Below, piece by piece: positions 33,780 to 45,999 of a stretch of 64,000 bases of DNA. This DNA is from Massospora cicadina. Its lineage: Eukaryota; Entomophthoromycota; Entomophthoromycetes; Entomophthorales; Entomophthoraceae. Each line of letters opens with the position of its first letter. The first letter of the stretch is position 1. Made by a program: the position numbers and the translations under genes. Where the stretch lies: NCBI GenBank assembly GCA_022478985.1, contig JAKSZP010017495.1, forward strand, positions 1-64,000. Direction: 5' to 3'. Below the pieces are notes generated by a model, which was not told where the DNA came from, ran no database searches, and saw only the letters and a list, made by a program, of their open reading frames with translations.

Positions 33780-34442
33780 TGATAATAGTGAAATGATTAT
33801 TTGTTAATAATAACAATTTAGTCAGCCAAAAACCCTGGAAAACTCTCAGTGGAACCCCTGCGAATTAAGGCAACACTTTTACAAAAACTAATTGGGTAAA
33901 TAACACAAAGTCAGGGATTTAATTCCTCCAACTTCATTACCTATTCTGGGGCACCCTCGAAGGGTTCACCCCAGGCCGCATCTAATCCCATTCAAGCACC
34001 TATGCAGGAACTGCCCCTTTTATAGGCGTGGCAGAGGTCCCTCAAGGTGAAAAGATATTTTGGATGGGGATTGGCTAAAATATATCAAGTCATCTCCTCA
34101 TGGGTACGTTTGGCCAATAGTGATTCCCCATCCATTGTTTTGTTAAAAAAGATGTGAGTTTGTTGAGCCTCAATAGGCTAAAATCGAATACTACTAAATT
34201 TGGAAGTTTCCCAAGCCATACGAACATCAAGTCTTGACATTTTAAATATCTTCATCAATTTATTAGATATATACTCTCTTTTACCCCACATGGTGCCTAT
34301 TAAACCCTCTAGAGATGTAAGCTTTTTATCATTTTCTTATTTTATTATTTTCCTATCAGCGGTAATAAAAGCCCCTGATTTACATTGTTGGATTTCCAGG
34401 CTGCAAGCACCAGCGAGCCAATTTCAAAGCCAAAATCCAACA
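33780..34442 (+). repeat. Solo LTR of the VI family inside element II gag
   Basis: 663 bp aligning with the 674-bp LTR at 56306-56979. Both start TGATAATA, share CTCAGTGGAACCCC, a CCCCTTTTATAGG-type block and CAAGGTGAAAA, and end AAAATCCAACA. The gag of element II resumes behind it (by about 34590). No clear target duplication was found, and GGTGCT right after it resembles a primer-site stub, so a truncated element instead of a clean solo LTR is possible. Confidence 0.7.
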
Positions 34443-35325
34443 GGTGCTATTAAATTTTTCAGATTTTCATATAGTTGTTATGACTCAAGGAGTTGTGGTA
34501 AAACCCTAAGTTTTACCATTGAGGATTTTCACCTGTAGGCCAGTGGACGGAGGCCTAGGCGACCAAATGGCCCCATCTGTGTCTGCTCGTCCATAAAATT
34601 TGCTCCTTTGGTGCAGCTCAAAACAAATATCCTCCACTCTATGATTCTAAGTTTATCAAGCCAGCCATTAATGCGCTCATGCCAAAGCTCATTAGAGATA
34701 CATAACCTATACTTTCAACTAGTGTGGTAGAGCACGCCCAAAGGGCATCCACGGCCCCAAGGAAGGACACTTTGCCAAGGCTTTTTGTAGTAAGATGACC
34801 AACCAACTTGCTGTGCCCAGCTCAAACTTTGTCCTTATCACCCTCTGACCTGCATAAAGAACCCCTCATATGACTAATTTGAAGAGGGTATGAAGATGTG
34901 GGTCACTACTTCCTGAGAGCCCCAGTGGAAATATGCTTACCAGACTGGCTAAACCCTGATGGAATAAACAAGAATGCGATACCTGATGACACCTACCTTA
35001 GCCAAGAGCTGGAGTGCACTGGGTTTATTGATACTGCTAGTGATGCTGACTAGTCTCATTCCTTATTTGATTTGCCAAGTTCAGAATATCCATACCCTAC
35101 AATCATTAAATCAAACATACTGAATTGGCTTAAAACTTGCATTTACTTTTCCATCCTAAGGAGGTTTTAGCTCTCCCCTAATTTTGGTGGAATTGTAACT
35201 CAAATGGAAGTAGTCATCAACAAGGTATGGGTCATGGCACCCTCAACACTAGATTCCCAATCAATGTAATCTCCTCCAAGCTTAAATGGAGATTAAGTTG
35301 GTTCAAGACTTGGACAACTCTCTAA
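34443..35325 (+). pseudogene. Element II gag end and protease start
   Basis: Frames give FAPLVQLKTNILHS (element VI: CPAPKVQLVKLAFTLLYS). Then comes DVGHYFLRAPVE with DWLNPDGINKNAIPDDTYL (VI: NRLNPDRVDMVRIPRQTYF). Near 35200 is EVVINKVWVMA (VI: EVVINGVRFRA), the strand before the protease active site. The protease is cut at 35325 by element III and resumes at 42159. Confidence 0.75.
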
Positions 35326-36215
35326 TGTCTTGGTTACATGACAAAATTGAGGGTACTGATTGTAGAGATAAGATTGGGTGTGAGGAGGCTAAAAGAGAAA
35401 ATTTGGCAGGCCTCCTGACCTGAAGCATACCCTGTATTAACGCTGGTTAAAGGCAAGATATGCACAAGTTGGTCCTGAGGTGCGCAGGATGGTCAGCCCA
35501 GAATTACATCAAGGGCGTTAAAACGCACCAGCTTTGTAGTTAATAAAGATTATTTGTCACAATTGCATAAAGAATGGGGTTTTGAGATCCGGTTCATTTA
35601 CAATATTGCCAAATCTGGTAGGATTCAGCTTCATTTGATAACTCAAGTTCAGAATTACTCGTGCTACAGTACCACAGAGGATCTTACTTTATGCTTATTG
35701 GTTCGTTTAGGCATAGTACCTCTCCTGTGGAATGATGATTCTCCATCTAGTGATTATCTGTGATTCTGTTATACCAACATTCCTTGTTGGTCATTTTTTC
35801 ATGATAAACTCCCATTAGTTTTACGTTTTTTGTATGGTCCTCTGGCTGGACCTGTGCGCAGACCTCCTCAAGAAGGTATCCAACAACATAAGCCATTTTA
35901 TTTTTATCCTTATAAACTATGGAATCTGATGCACGTCTGGGCCACCCTGGTACCTCCAAATTGAGGCATCCAAGCACCTTGACACCAAATTACACTTGTT
36001 TATGGACTCAACTTTGGGTCCAACAAAGTTTAGTCATTTATTTGCTATCTATTTTTCTAAACTATGTTTTACACCATATCCTTAGGTCCCCTATGCTCTG
36101 GCACCTTCTGATATGCCCTTTTGGTGGTTTATTAGTGACTAGTTCCCTTGTGGTGTGGCTGTGCATTCCACACCTTCTCAAAAGAAATAAGCGAGTTACA
36201 GACACTTTTTTGACA
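35326..36215 (+). repeat. 5' LTR of element III
   Basis: 890 bp, TGTCTTGGTTACATGAC to TTTTTGACA. Same family as the solo LTR at 10437-11327 and the fragment at 1-153. A hairpin-forming ACCAAC...GTTGGTC pair is present around 35772-35792. Confidence 0.92.
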
Positions 36216-36229
36216 TTAGTTGACCAACC
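36216..36229 (+). other. Putative self-priming site of element III
   Basis: TTAGTTGACCAACC follows the LTR. The complement of its TAGTTGACCAAC part, GTTGGTCAACTA, occurs perfectly in the 3' LTR at 41725-41736. This is what a self-priming (Tf1/sushi-like) element needs. No tRNA-like TGG start is present. Confidence 0.5.
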
Positions 36230-36299
36230 TTTTTACTATATGTACATACTTCTTAGTGTGTGAGGCTTTCTTTTAGTGTAAACTGGGTGTTTGCCAATT

Positions 36300-38380
36300 G
36301 TCACAGTCTTGATGTTGTTCACCACAGGTTTCTCATTTAGTTTATATAAAGTCATCTTGGCATTATCCTTGCTACCATCAATTGATAATGCGCCCACCCT
36401 TCCTGCTCATACTTGGTGGACTTGGATCTTTCTTTTTTAGTACTAGATGGTGTGGACTTGGATCTTTCATGATCCTGTTTTCACAATTTGCCAACTTTCA
36501 CCTAAAAATATTCAGAAATTCAACAGGCGCTTAATTCCCTCTTGTTGGAAGCTTTATATAATAATAACAATTTAAATGGTTCCCATCCAACCTCACTTGG
36601 GGTGGTTTTTCAGTATTGGCTGTCTACTGGTGCAGCTGACTGGGTTTTCGCAGTGTTCTGCATAAAGCTGCTGTTGTGGGAATTATTGGAGGGTTTAGGG
36701 CGTTTTTTGGAGCAGCGACATCCAAATGTCTCGTCCTTCCAAACTTCTACAATTTCTTTGCTCTTCTCCAGGCTGATTGCCCAGTGTTGTATATTTAATG
36801 AATCTTGTGATAGGGCCCTTACCTACCCTTGTCATATATACTTTTTAAAACGTTGTTCCTCTGTTCTACCTTGGACTCCCACATGAGAAAAATCCTGGTA
36901 TGGAAAGCACCCCCTCTCATTTTGACCAGCCTATTGAAGTTCATTGGGGCGATTTTCCCGCCTCTACCAGAAAGGGTCCAGGTAATTTGGCCGTCATTGT
37001 TTCACCCAAGGATGCCCCTATAAATTTGGGCCCAAATACTCAAATATGCCTTTGAAAAAGGAGGAATCAAATCCTTCCGTTCCCTTGAGTTCTTCTGAAC
37101 TTAGAAACTAGAAGGGGTCTATCCCCAAGTTTTTACTAAATATTTTAGTTAATCTGCCGCAATGATGTCACCCACTTTGGCCCCTAAAAATATTGAGCCC
37201 TATACTACAATTTTTTACTTGTACAAGCAGAGCTCACCACTGATCCTTTCCCTATATCATCAAAATTTGATACTTCAGATTAATTTAGTTCCTAATTTAA
37301 AGTAAACTGTACATCTAGTATGGTTTTCCCTATGCATCTCATTCCTACGGTGCCAGCCAAATTATTGTTTAAGGGCCTAGTAGTGATGGCCTTGGATAAC
37401 CATGAACCACTGGCCAACGGATCAAGTATGAGATCATTAACGCCTGGAAATACATTTTATAATGCGAGTATGTAAATTACAAGGAGCCAATTATCAGCTC
37501 TTGCAGATCTAGTGCGGACCCCATTTCTGTGTACCAGATTACTCCAGAGAATCCGTTTGACCCCAGCCGTGATCTTAAGAACCTGGAAGGTGAAATGAAG
37601 TTACATTTAAAATATAAAAATGTTTCTAACTGCTCAAGATGGAATGGGTTATGTGTCCTCAGTAGTGAGAGTGGCCAATTATCCCTCTCTATTTTATGAT
37701 GCAAAGACTTATCCTGAAGGCATTGTTATGCCTGATGAGAATTTTCTGAGGAGGTGTTGGGCTATCTGCTTTAGATGAATATCATTCTGGATAATTTTTG
37801 TTGTCTGCTACCCTTTCTTCCCCTTTAGGAAAACTCAACACAACTATTTTGGTGTATACTAGAGTATCTGAGAATATTATTAAATAAAGACCTAGCTGAT
37901 AACCTTGAATTGAATTACTGCATGGTGGTATGGTTATTGGAGAGGCCTCCCAAGGTATTCCCACGCTGAAGGTTCCGTGGTTGGTGGATTATCAAGTTGG
38001 CATATATCATTTAGCTGAACGCTTCCATGCAATCAAAAACATCTTATACCCCATTATTTTGGAAGTAGAGTGTAGGCAAAAATTTATATCAAACTAACTT
38101 GAAAGTCAATACTTTTTTACTATTACTGAAAGGATGGTCAAGAATTAGTTGTCCCCTTGTCTAAAGCTAACTCTCAGAGAAATTTTCCCCAATGGCCAAA
38201 GGCCCACATGATTAGTCTAGCACCTCTGCTGAAGACCACTTTGGAGGTACCTTGACTTCCTGTTTGGAGGGAAAGGAATCTTCATTTAGTGCATCGTCAT
38301 CTATTGTACTGCCAGCTCATACAGAGGTTTTATTTCAAGTTCAAACTCACTGCTTAACTAGTTCATTTATTTTCTCCAGT
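36300..38380 (+). pseudogene. Element III gag and protease remains
   Basis: The frames at 36542-36886 and 36829-37023 and pieces up to 38100 have protein-like composition (for example HFDQPIEVHWGDFPASTRKGPG near 36920) but no intact zinc knuckle or DTG/DSG motif. Around 37380, VVMALDNHEPLANGSS may be the decayed protease active-site loop (ALLDSGAS type). The assignment rests mainly on position between LTR and reverse transcriptase. Confidence 0.45.
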
Positions 38381-38383
38381 TTA

Positions 38384-39060
38384 CCATTTGACTGTACGTG
38401 GGAAAGCAGCCTTAGATATGTGGGTTAAGGAGAAGTTATCTAAAGGCTCAATATTTTAGTGTACCTCTCTGCTATGAGCCAAACTTCATTTTGTGGAGAA
38501 AGTCGATGAAAACTTATGCTCATTCATAGATTATGGGAACTTAAACAACGTCATAGTTCATTTTTGCATCCCATCCCAGTAAATTACAGATTGCTCGTTA
38601 TGTGGAGAAGGCTAGAGTCTTCTTCAAACTGGATTGCTTGTACGCGTTTAATCAGATCCATATTAGGAAGGGCAGGAGTGTCTCACCGCATTCTGAACAA
38701 GAAAGGAGATTTTTCAGTTTCAGTTATTCCTTTTGGGCTTAAAAATGAATCTGCTATTTTCCAACGTCATATAGATGCGCCTTTGAAAGATCTTATGGTG
38801 TATGCGCGGTGGCCTACATAAATGATATTCTAGTGTTTTCCCTCAATCAAGCATACCATTAAATACACCTATGGTAAGTGGTGGAGCATTTGAGAGCAGT
38901 TGACCTTACGCTGAAAATTAGTAAGTATGAGTTATTCAACTTTCAGATCACCTTCTTGGCAAAGTTGGGTTTGACCAGGGCCACATAATAACTCCAACCA
39001 AGAAGAGAGCGATTTGCAAGTGTCCCACCCCAACTTCAATTCAAGAAAATGAGGAGTTTT
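38384..39060 (+). pseudogene. Element III reverse transcriptase
   Basis: The frame at 38384 reads VYHLTVRGKAALDMWVKEKL, then ENLCSFIDYGNLNNV. FKLDCLYAFNQIHIRKG follows in another frame, then the FGLKN block in the frame at 38516-38821. The catalytic box at about 38810-38840 reads AYINDILVFS, with the first Asp changed to Asn. At least two frameshifts break it. Confidence 0.85.
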
Positions 39061-39169
39061 TGGGAACATGTACATTCCTTAAGGTATTCACGCCATATCT
39101 TTCTGATTTAGCAGCGCCCTTGTAAAGTAAGAGTGGAGCTAAAGTGCTGAAGTGGTCCTCTATTCTTCA

Positions 39170-39620
39170 GGTTAGCTTCTAAGCGGTAAACTGCACCCTG
39201 CTTTCTACGTCTTTCCTTCGCCATGTAGATCCATAAAAGAGATTATTGTGGCTACTGATACTTCCAACTTCATGATAGCAGCTGCCTTGTTACAAGTGGG
39301 CGAAGATGGAATGGAGCATCCTGTGGGATGTTTTTCTAGGAAAATGTCCTTACCAGAGTTAAACTACTCCGTTTATGACAAAGAGTTATTGGAAGTGGTA
39401 GATGTGCTGACATATTGGCGTCATCATTTACTTGGCTCATAAAAATCATTCTGCGTTCATATAGATCACTGTTTCTTGTTGCATTACCGCTATCCTCATT
39501 TCCTGACCCCATGACAAACCCTCTGATATAAGACCCTTGACAATTTTTGATCTCTTATGAGTTTAAGGGAAAAAAAAATGGGTTTGCGGATGTTTTGAGC
39601 TGAAACGAAGCTTTAGCTCC
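39170..39620 (+). pseudogene. Element III RNase H
   Basis: The frame at 39248-39442 is open for 64 codons: ATDTSNFMIAAALLQ, HPVGCFSRKMSLPELNYSVYDKELLEVVDVLTYWRHHL (given in part). It keeps the first Asp, the Glu helix and the WRHHL end. VHIDHCFLLHY follows after one stop. Confidence 0.85.
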
Positions 39621-39869
39621 AGATCCTAAGGAGGGAGAGGTACACAATAACACTTGATGAATCTACCAGTTAAATTGCACCCCAACATCAAACTTTCATG
39701 GATTTTGTTCCAGCGCTTGCTCCTCTTAAAAAGTAAAGGAATATTGTATTTTCAGAAATATTGTCCTTTCTCAGCCTTGTTGGCATAATGTACTATGGTT
39801 CTCACTAAGAGCAAGTTAAATCAAGAGTATATTACCAGAGGTACCATGTAAAGGATGGTATGGTGTGGT

Positions 39870-40760
39870 ATAAGGAGCGTCTATGGATTTCTGCTGTACC
39901 ACTCCGCCTGGAAATCACTAAGGACCATCATGATGGGATCACCGTTGGGCACCTTGGTAAGGCGAAGACTTCAGAGCTGATTCGCCGCACTTTATAGTTA
40001 GAAGGTATTTTCTGCGCAGGTTGCCAGGTACTGTAAGGAATGCATTGTTTGCAGCTGGATGAAGCCAAATCGCCAGCTTTGTGCAGGGTTGTTGGTACCA
40101 GTTCAAAAGTCTGAAGGTCCCTGAACTTTCTTATTAAAGGACTTCATTGTGGAGATATCTGCATCTGAGGGCTACAATGCCATCATGGTAGTGGTGGACC
40201 ATTTATAAAAAGTTCTCCCATCTTATTCCATATAGCATCACAGTAACAGCGGCGGAGATGGCTAGGCTCTTAGTGACTCATGTGTTTTCCCTTCACGGGA
40301 TGCCTCAGGAGATAGTTAGTGATTGTGGACCCCAGTTTACCTCTGTATCTTTTAAGAGTTGTGTAAAATTCTTCGGATTAGCCAATAAAATTCTACTGCC
40401 TATCACTCCCAATTGGATGGGAAGACAGAACGAAAGAATAAGTGCCTGGAACAATTCTTGCAGTGTTACAATGCCACGGACCATTCAGATTGGGTTTCCA
40501 ATCTTTCCATGGTCCAATTTAGCTATAACAATGCTCAACTTGTATCCATTGGGTGTTCCCCATTTTTGCCAACTATGGGTTTAACTCCGTCAACATAGAT
40601 CCCAGCTGCGGTTCCAAAGTGGAAGCGGTGGTGGACTTAGGTAAGACTATCAAGAATGCAAATGAAGTGGTTACCACAAATTTGGATGCAGCTATGCAAG
40701 CTTGTAAGGAAAACGCTGATGGTAAGAGATGGGTAAATCCTGCGTAAAATAAAGGGATCT
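39870..40760 (+). pseudogene. Element III integrase
   Basis: Zinc module: KDHHDGITVGHLGKAKTSELI. Core: FSLHGMPQEIVSDCGPQFTS with the second catalytic Asp kept, and DGKTERKNKCLEQFLQCY with the Glu (frame 40413-40598), followed by FSYNNAQ. Several frameshifts. AVVDLGKTIKNANEVVTTNLDAAMQ continues to the C-terminal part (frame 40553-40747). Confidence 0.85.
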
Positions 40761-40969
40761 CATGATGCTTAATGCTAGAATTATACCAATCAAGCAGACA
40801 TGCAAAAAGCTTGGACTAAAGATGTAAGGCCTTTACTACATTGTCAGAAAGGTGGACCACGCCTCTTACTAGTTAGGTCTTCCCTCATCGTTCTGGATCT
40901 TCGCCATCATTCATGAAAGTAAGCTGACGTTGTTTGAAAGCTCCCCATCAGAGACCCAGGAGGCTTATC

Positions 40970-41150
40970 TCATCGTTGGGGCACCAGATTGGGAAGTGGA
41001 GGAAATTGTAGCCTCTCAACGTGTAAGAAGGCTAAGTACCTGGTATTCTGGAAGAGATTTGATGCAGCTGAGAACAGATGGGTACCAGCGTGTAATTGTG
41101 TACATGCCCAAGACCTGATTGAGGTTTTTCTTAGAGTTTCCATAAGGCAG
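40970..41150 (+). pseudogene. Element III chromodomain
   Basis: Two overlapping frames together give WEVEEIVASQRVRR and KYLVFWKRFDAAENRWVPA, then HAQDLIEVFLR. This is the chromodomain pattern (hydrophobic YLV-WK--, ENxW, C-terminal helix) at the end of the integrase. The stop-containing junction between the two frames is a one-base shift near 41030. Confidence 0.8.
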
Positions 41151-41250
41151 CAGAACCCAAGTCAAAAAGAAAGTTTCATAATCATGAAGCTGGCCCCTGC
41201 CCACAAGAAATTCTTCATGACAGAAGCCCCTGGAGGGGTTGGAACCCAAC

Positions 41251-41265
41251 AGAACGGGAGGGTAA
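41251..41265 (+). other. Polypurine tract of element III
   Basis: AGAACGGGAGGGTAA directly precedes the 3' LTR (TGTCATGG at 41266). Confidence 0.6.
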
Positions 41266-42154
41266 TGTCATGGTTACATGACACAATTGAAGGTACTGAC
41301 TGTATAGATAAGGCTGGCGTGAGGGGGCTAAAAAGGTAAAGTTGGAAGGCCTCCCTGATCCGAAGAGCACTCTGAACCAACGCTGATTAACCGCAAGATA
41401 TGCCTAAATTGGTCCTGGGGGTATACGTGATGGTCAGCCCAGCATACATCAAGGGCTTTAAAACGCACTAGCTTTAAAGTATATAAGAACTGTTCGTTTC
41501 AAGCGCTTACTAAACGGGATTTCTAGACCCTTTCAATTTATAATATTGCCAATCTGGGAGAGTTCAGCTTCATTCAATAACTTAAGTTCAGACTTACTCG
41601 TGCTACAGTACCACAGAGGATCATACTTTATGCTTATTGGTTCGTTTAGGCATAGTACCTCTCCTGTGGAATGAAAAGACTCCCTCTAGTGTTTATCTGC
41701 GGTTCCGTGAGACCAATCTTCTTTGTTGGTCAACTAGCCTTAATAAACTACCATTAGGTTTGCGTTTTTGTATGGTCCCCTGTCTGGACCTATTCGCAGA
41801 CCTCCTCAAGGAGGTATCCAACAGCATAAGCCATTTTATTTTATTCTAATAACCTATGGATTCTGATGCACGTCTGGGACACCCTGTTTCCCTCCAGATT
41901 TAGGCACCCAAACACCTCTGACACCAATTTACACTTGGTTATTGACTCAACTTTGAGACCAACCAAGTTTTTTCATTTATTTAGCTTTCTAGTTTTTTGA
42001 ACTATGTTGTACACCTTATAATATGGTCTCCTATTCTCTGTAACCTTATAAGGTGCCAATTTCCTATTTACTAGCACCTAGTTCTCTTGTAGTGTGGCTT
42101 TGCATTCTGCACCACCTCACAGAGAACAAAAAATTTATATACACTCTCTTGACA
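41266..42154 (+). repeat. 3' LTR of element III
   Basis: 889 bp, TGTCATGGTTACATGACAC to CTCTCTTGACA. TATATAAG at 41480-41487 is a likely promoter element. GACCAATCTTCTTTGTTGGTC at 41711-41731 can form a hairpin and overlaps the segment complementary to the primer site. Confidence 0.92.
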
Positions 42155-42720
42155 CTAAGAGTATGGAACTTCAGGTCCATCAAGCACATGCACTATTTGT
42201 AAATGCTCCTCTTTATCTATCATGTTTGGAAACCTTAGCCTGTCAGCCCCTGCTGTGGCCCTGGAGAGCTCTCATTATGTTATGCTTATTGCCACTTGAT
42301 TCATTATTGAGTACAACGGAATCATCAACATTAAATAGGGTTATCTCTCCCTGATAAGCTATGAGGTTCCTCTGGTTGTAATCAATAAAGAAACGTAAAA
42401 ATAACACTCCTGTTTGGCTCAGTACTCATCTATACTATTGCTGCACCGCGCAACATCCTGGTGCAATAGAATTAAGTTTTCCTAAATTGATGGACGCCTC
42501 AAAGGTCATTTCTTTTAATCCTCAGAGGAAGTCTAACCAAATCTGGGGAACAAAGGATGAAAGACACCAAAATTACTTTAAAATCCCCAGAACTGCCTAT
42601 TCCACATAACAAGAATTGATAAGTTAGTCATCTAGAGCCCCAAATAATACCTGGAATACTATATTTTTATTACCAGAGACCCATCTGTATTCTTCTAAGA
42701 AACATACTAAAAGGACTGTA
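42155..42720 (+). pseudogene. Element II protease, second part
   Basis: The frame from 42160 reads MELQVHQAHALFVNAPLYLS, aligned with LELQAQTTPAPSGSTLLCPA of element VI at about 58640. LLPLDSLLSTTESSTL aligns with YSLVPSSCSSMKGLLT. This is the shared reading that proves the interruption by element III. About 300 following bases have no clear match. Confidence 0.7.
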
Positions 42721-42722
42721 TT

Positions 42723-43506
42723 ATGAAGAAACCCCAGGAGATAGAAAAAGTTCTGCTTAATCCTCTTTATGATATTGATAAAGTTTACCGCATCAGGTCT
42801 ATGTTAGTGATGGGACTACTTAAAGAAAATCTGTTATGTGTTATCCCTGGCGTTCGTATCTCAGATAAACTAACAACAGTTGAGCTTGAAGAAGTTCATT
42901 CTTTATTAGATGCCTGCAGTGGTATCTTCTCTAAGTTTGATCATGACTATGGTCACATGAAGGATTATAGTCACAAAATTGATGTTCAGTCTGCCAATCT
43001 TAATCAATTTAAAACCTACCTTAAGTCAAGGGTCAAAGAGTAATAGAAGAGAATTGAGTTTAAGCAGTTGCCAGACGCTTGGTTACACCTCATATCCCAA
43101 AGCCCCCGGGCGTCTCCTTTATTATTCATTAAATGAAAAATGGAAACCATTGGGTAGTTATAGGCTATCAAATTTTGAAAAAACCTCACTAATAGACAGA
43201 TATCCTATCTCTTACATCAATGATGCCCTTGGACAACTTTAATGTTTTAAAATCTTCTTTGCTATGGATTTGGCTATCAGATACTGGAAGATGGACCTCT
43301 ACACTCAAAAATCAGGAGAAATGTGCTCTCATTTGCAGTGAAGTCTTATTTCACCCAATTGGTTACTCTGAGGGTTGTGCAATGCACCCATTCATTACAA
43401 CAAGTGATAAATTATATCTGACAGGATTTTAAGATGAGTTTCATAATAGTTTATTTCGATGAAATCATAAAGTTTTTTATAAACTTTTGAAATTGAGGTG
43501 GATCAA
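42723..43506 (+). pseudogene. Element II connector and reverse transcriptase, first part
   Basis: A 106-codon open frame from 42723 matches element VI at 59206 (KKPQEIEKVLLNPLYDIDKV against KKHQEIGRSMLILLEELKKV). It carries the acidic stretch and the SHKIDVQSAN start of the polymerase. Reverse transcriptase follows with YPISYINDALGQL, AMDLAIRYWKMDL and an altered GLCNAP block. The catalytic box VYFDEII has the second Asp changed to Glu. The element is cut at 43506 by D and resumes at 51740. Confidence 0.8.
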
Positions 43507-44655
43507 TGTTGAGATTTTTGCCCATATTCCCAGCCTGCTAGATTACCAGTAATTGCTAAGGGATAATTCCCTAATGCAAGGTGAATTGGAAATTGGTAGA
43601 CCCTAATTTCAGATTAACTATGTTTAGGGGATTTTGGGATATTCGCCTGGTCATATCTATCAGGGATTGTTTTGGATGAATGCTTAGGATCTTGTCAAGC
43701 AGAGTTGCCAACAAAATAGGGGCATCTGATAGTGATTAACTATCAGGTGTACCAATTGGGATCAGTCAGGTTTCATCACCAACTGATTGGGAATGTAAGT
43801 AGTAAGTTTATGAGGCGAGTGATGCCACCTGCAACTAGCAAATCGATCATTTGGTTTGTGGCCTGCCTTAATGGGTAATAAGTCCCATTACCTAAGTAGG
43901 TTGCTAGCCAAAAATGGTTGGTTCACTTGGATTGAGAGGAAAACGTTAGGGACACATTTTCTGACCCTTTCCGTTTATGTCTCAAGGATGTCCAATGACA
44001 AATCCTACCAGGATGGGGAAGACCATCACTGCTGATATTAGGATGGGTGATTCAATGGCAATGGCTGCCCTTTCATCGAAGAGGTGTCAACCAAGGGTTA
44101 GATGACTAAATCCTCACTATAATTTCCCTAGAATTCACTCATAATAAAAAATATTTAGATAGTACTACAGTGAAATAGTTCTATAGTTTTCATATAGTAT
44201 ATAGTCTAAGTAGTAAACTATTATTAGCTTTCAATTGTTCAATTCTTCTCAAGCATATTATTGCTGTGTGTGATAATTGGGATATTCTTTTAAGGAAAAG
44301 AGTAAAGATCTGAGTAGGGATCTAGAGAAAAAGAAAAAACAATCAGGGATTGCTGTTAGCTGTGTGTTGGACTGAAGAGACTGTCATCAGGGAATCTCAG
44401 AGAAGATTGGGTTGGACAATACGTGGGAAGGAATCCCTATATTAAGATATCTCAATTGAAGCAGGAATAGTGGCTGAACGTTGGGCCAAGATCTAAGAAT
44501 TCCACTTAACTATGGATAATAGTCATCAAACTACTATCAATTGATAATATCAAATACTATACAACGCATAAGGATTGCACAAGAACCAAACCTATGCAGT
44601 AATAAGTTTATAGGGGTTCTTTGACTTAATAACCAAGAACTATAAATTTTTTACA
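43507..44655 (+). repeat. 5' LTR of element D
   Basis: Starts TGTTGAGATTTTTGCCC, ends AATTTTTTACA. The central part (about 43690-44420) is almost identical to the 3' LTR, while the outer parts differ clearly. Confidence 0.92.
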
Positions 44656-44657
44656 AA

Positions 44658-44676
44658 TTGGTGCTCACTACAGGGG
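44658..44676 (+). other. Primer-binding site of element D
   Basis: TTGGTGCTCACTACAGGGG, two bases after the LTR, the clearest version of the site shared by the tRNA-primed elements of this window. Confidence 0.75.
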
Positions 44677-44703
44677 TGTAGTTGTGTAGAAGAACTTTGA
44701 AGA

Positions 44704-45975
44704 ATGTCATACAACGATGAGTTATGAAAACTATAGACATAGTTAGCCACCTTAAATCAGAATGCCCTAAACTCAGCGGATCATTGGGAATTCACAGCCT
44801 TGGAAAATTGAGTCGCCAAGATGGAGGAAGGGATCAATAATGTTGTAAGTTTTGGGATTGAGTTACTTTGGAAAGTAACTTTGTTAAAGAAGAAAGAAGG
44901 GGACAAATTCGATAGGTCTTATATCTGAAAATGGAGCAAGAAGCGGATCATTTTTGTTTGAGAAATTTCAACACTGATATAGAGTGACTGATCAAACAGG
45001 TTGAGGAGCTTAAAACTCACAAATGCATTTGTGAGCCAATTGCAGCAAGCGATGCAAAAGAAAGAAGTCCTTGTATGATAATTTGGAAGTTAAATACCCC
45101 AAGAAACATGCCACCCACTTTTTCTGCCAATTTATAGATGACACCCAAAGTCACTCCCCAAGTGAGCCAAGTGGCCAAACCTAGTGAATTGGCTAGAGAT
45201 AAATTGGAGGAATTTAAGACAACGCCAAAATTGCTGATGCTCCATAGGAATAATGCCACAGCGTTTTTCTGACTGTTTGATATGATCATGTATGGCTATG
45301 GTGATCATCAATAGGCGTTGATGGTCATGAATTGCCTAGACACCGACTGTCAGAACTTAGTGTTACCCCACCTGGAGGGGGACATATGATTGTATGCTGA
45401 GGCCAAGGTGGCCATCATGAAGGAATTCAGGATTCTGACGCGCATGTTGAAGCACAAACAGGAGTTTATGGGAACTTAGTTCCATAAAAACGAGTCTTTA
45501 GCAAGCTTTGCAGATTGGTTCTACCAGGAGTCACAAATCCTGGTTGGAGCAAAGGTACTGGATGACTTCAATGCCAGAATTTCCTTACAAGTGGCCCTTC
45601 AGCCCTATTGCAATTTGCATGCATGATGTCTTCCATGTTTGTGACGGAATTACTACCTCTCAAATGGTAGATAATTTGAAATTTTGGGAGCAACATTTGA
45701 TTCCCCAAACAGAAGTTTCAAATTCAATCTGGTTTGCAATTTGAATCCCACATAGGGGAACAAAGGTGCTAAAGAGACGAACAACTGAACCATGCTGGTG
45801 AATAATCCCAAAGAATTCAGACAGATGAATAAGAAAGAAAAGGTCTGCTATCAATGTGGTGGGAAAGGACATTTCGCCGTGCACTACAAGAAGCTGAAGG
45901 ATCAAATCAACGTGGTCCATGTGAAAGAGTTGGCTGCCACCAAGGAATCAGGAAGTATGCACTCAGGATGACCAC
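44704..45975 (+). pseudogene. Element D gag
   Basis: Frames carry a Lys/Glu-rich helical N-terminal part (LQQAMQKKEVLV near 45040), a middle part (frame 45508-45744), and at 45846-45887 a zinc knuckle CYQCGGKGHFAVHY whose last Cys has become Tyr. The sequence then passes within about 140 bases to the start of the reverse transcriptase without any protease motif. Confidence 0.75.
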
Positions 45976-45999
45976 AATTTGGGATGCGCAAGAGATGTG

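Larger units (their letters stand above)
35326..42154 (+). mobile_element. III: Ty3/gypsy chromovirus inserted in element II protease
   Basis: LTRs of 890 and 889 bp (TGTCWTGGTTACATGAC...TTGACA) enclose a 5.05-kb interior. It holds gag/protease remains, reverse transcriptase, RNase H, integrase and chromodomain. The 4-bp target copies CTAA lie at 35322-35325 and 42155-42158. The flanks are the two halves of the element II protease, confirmed against the uninterrupted protease of VI. By eye the LTRs differ at more than one base in ten, so this is an old insertion. Confidence 0.92.
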
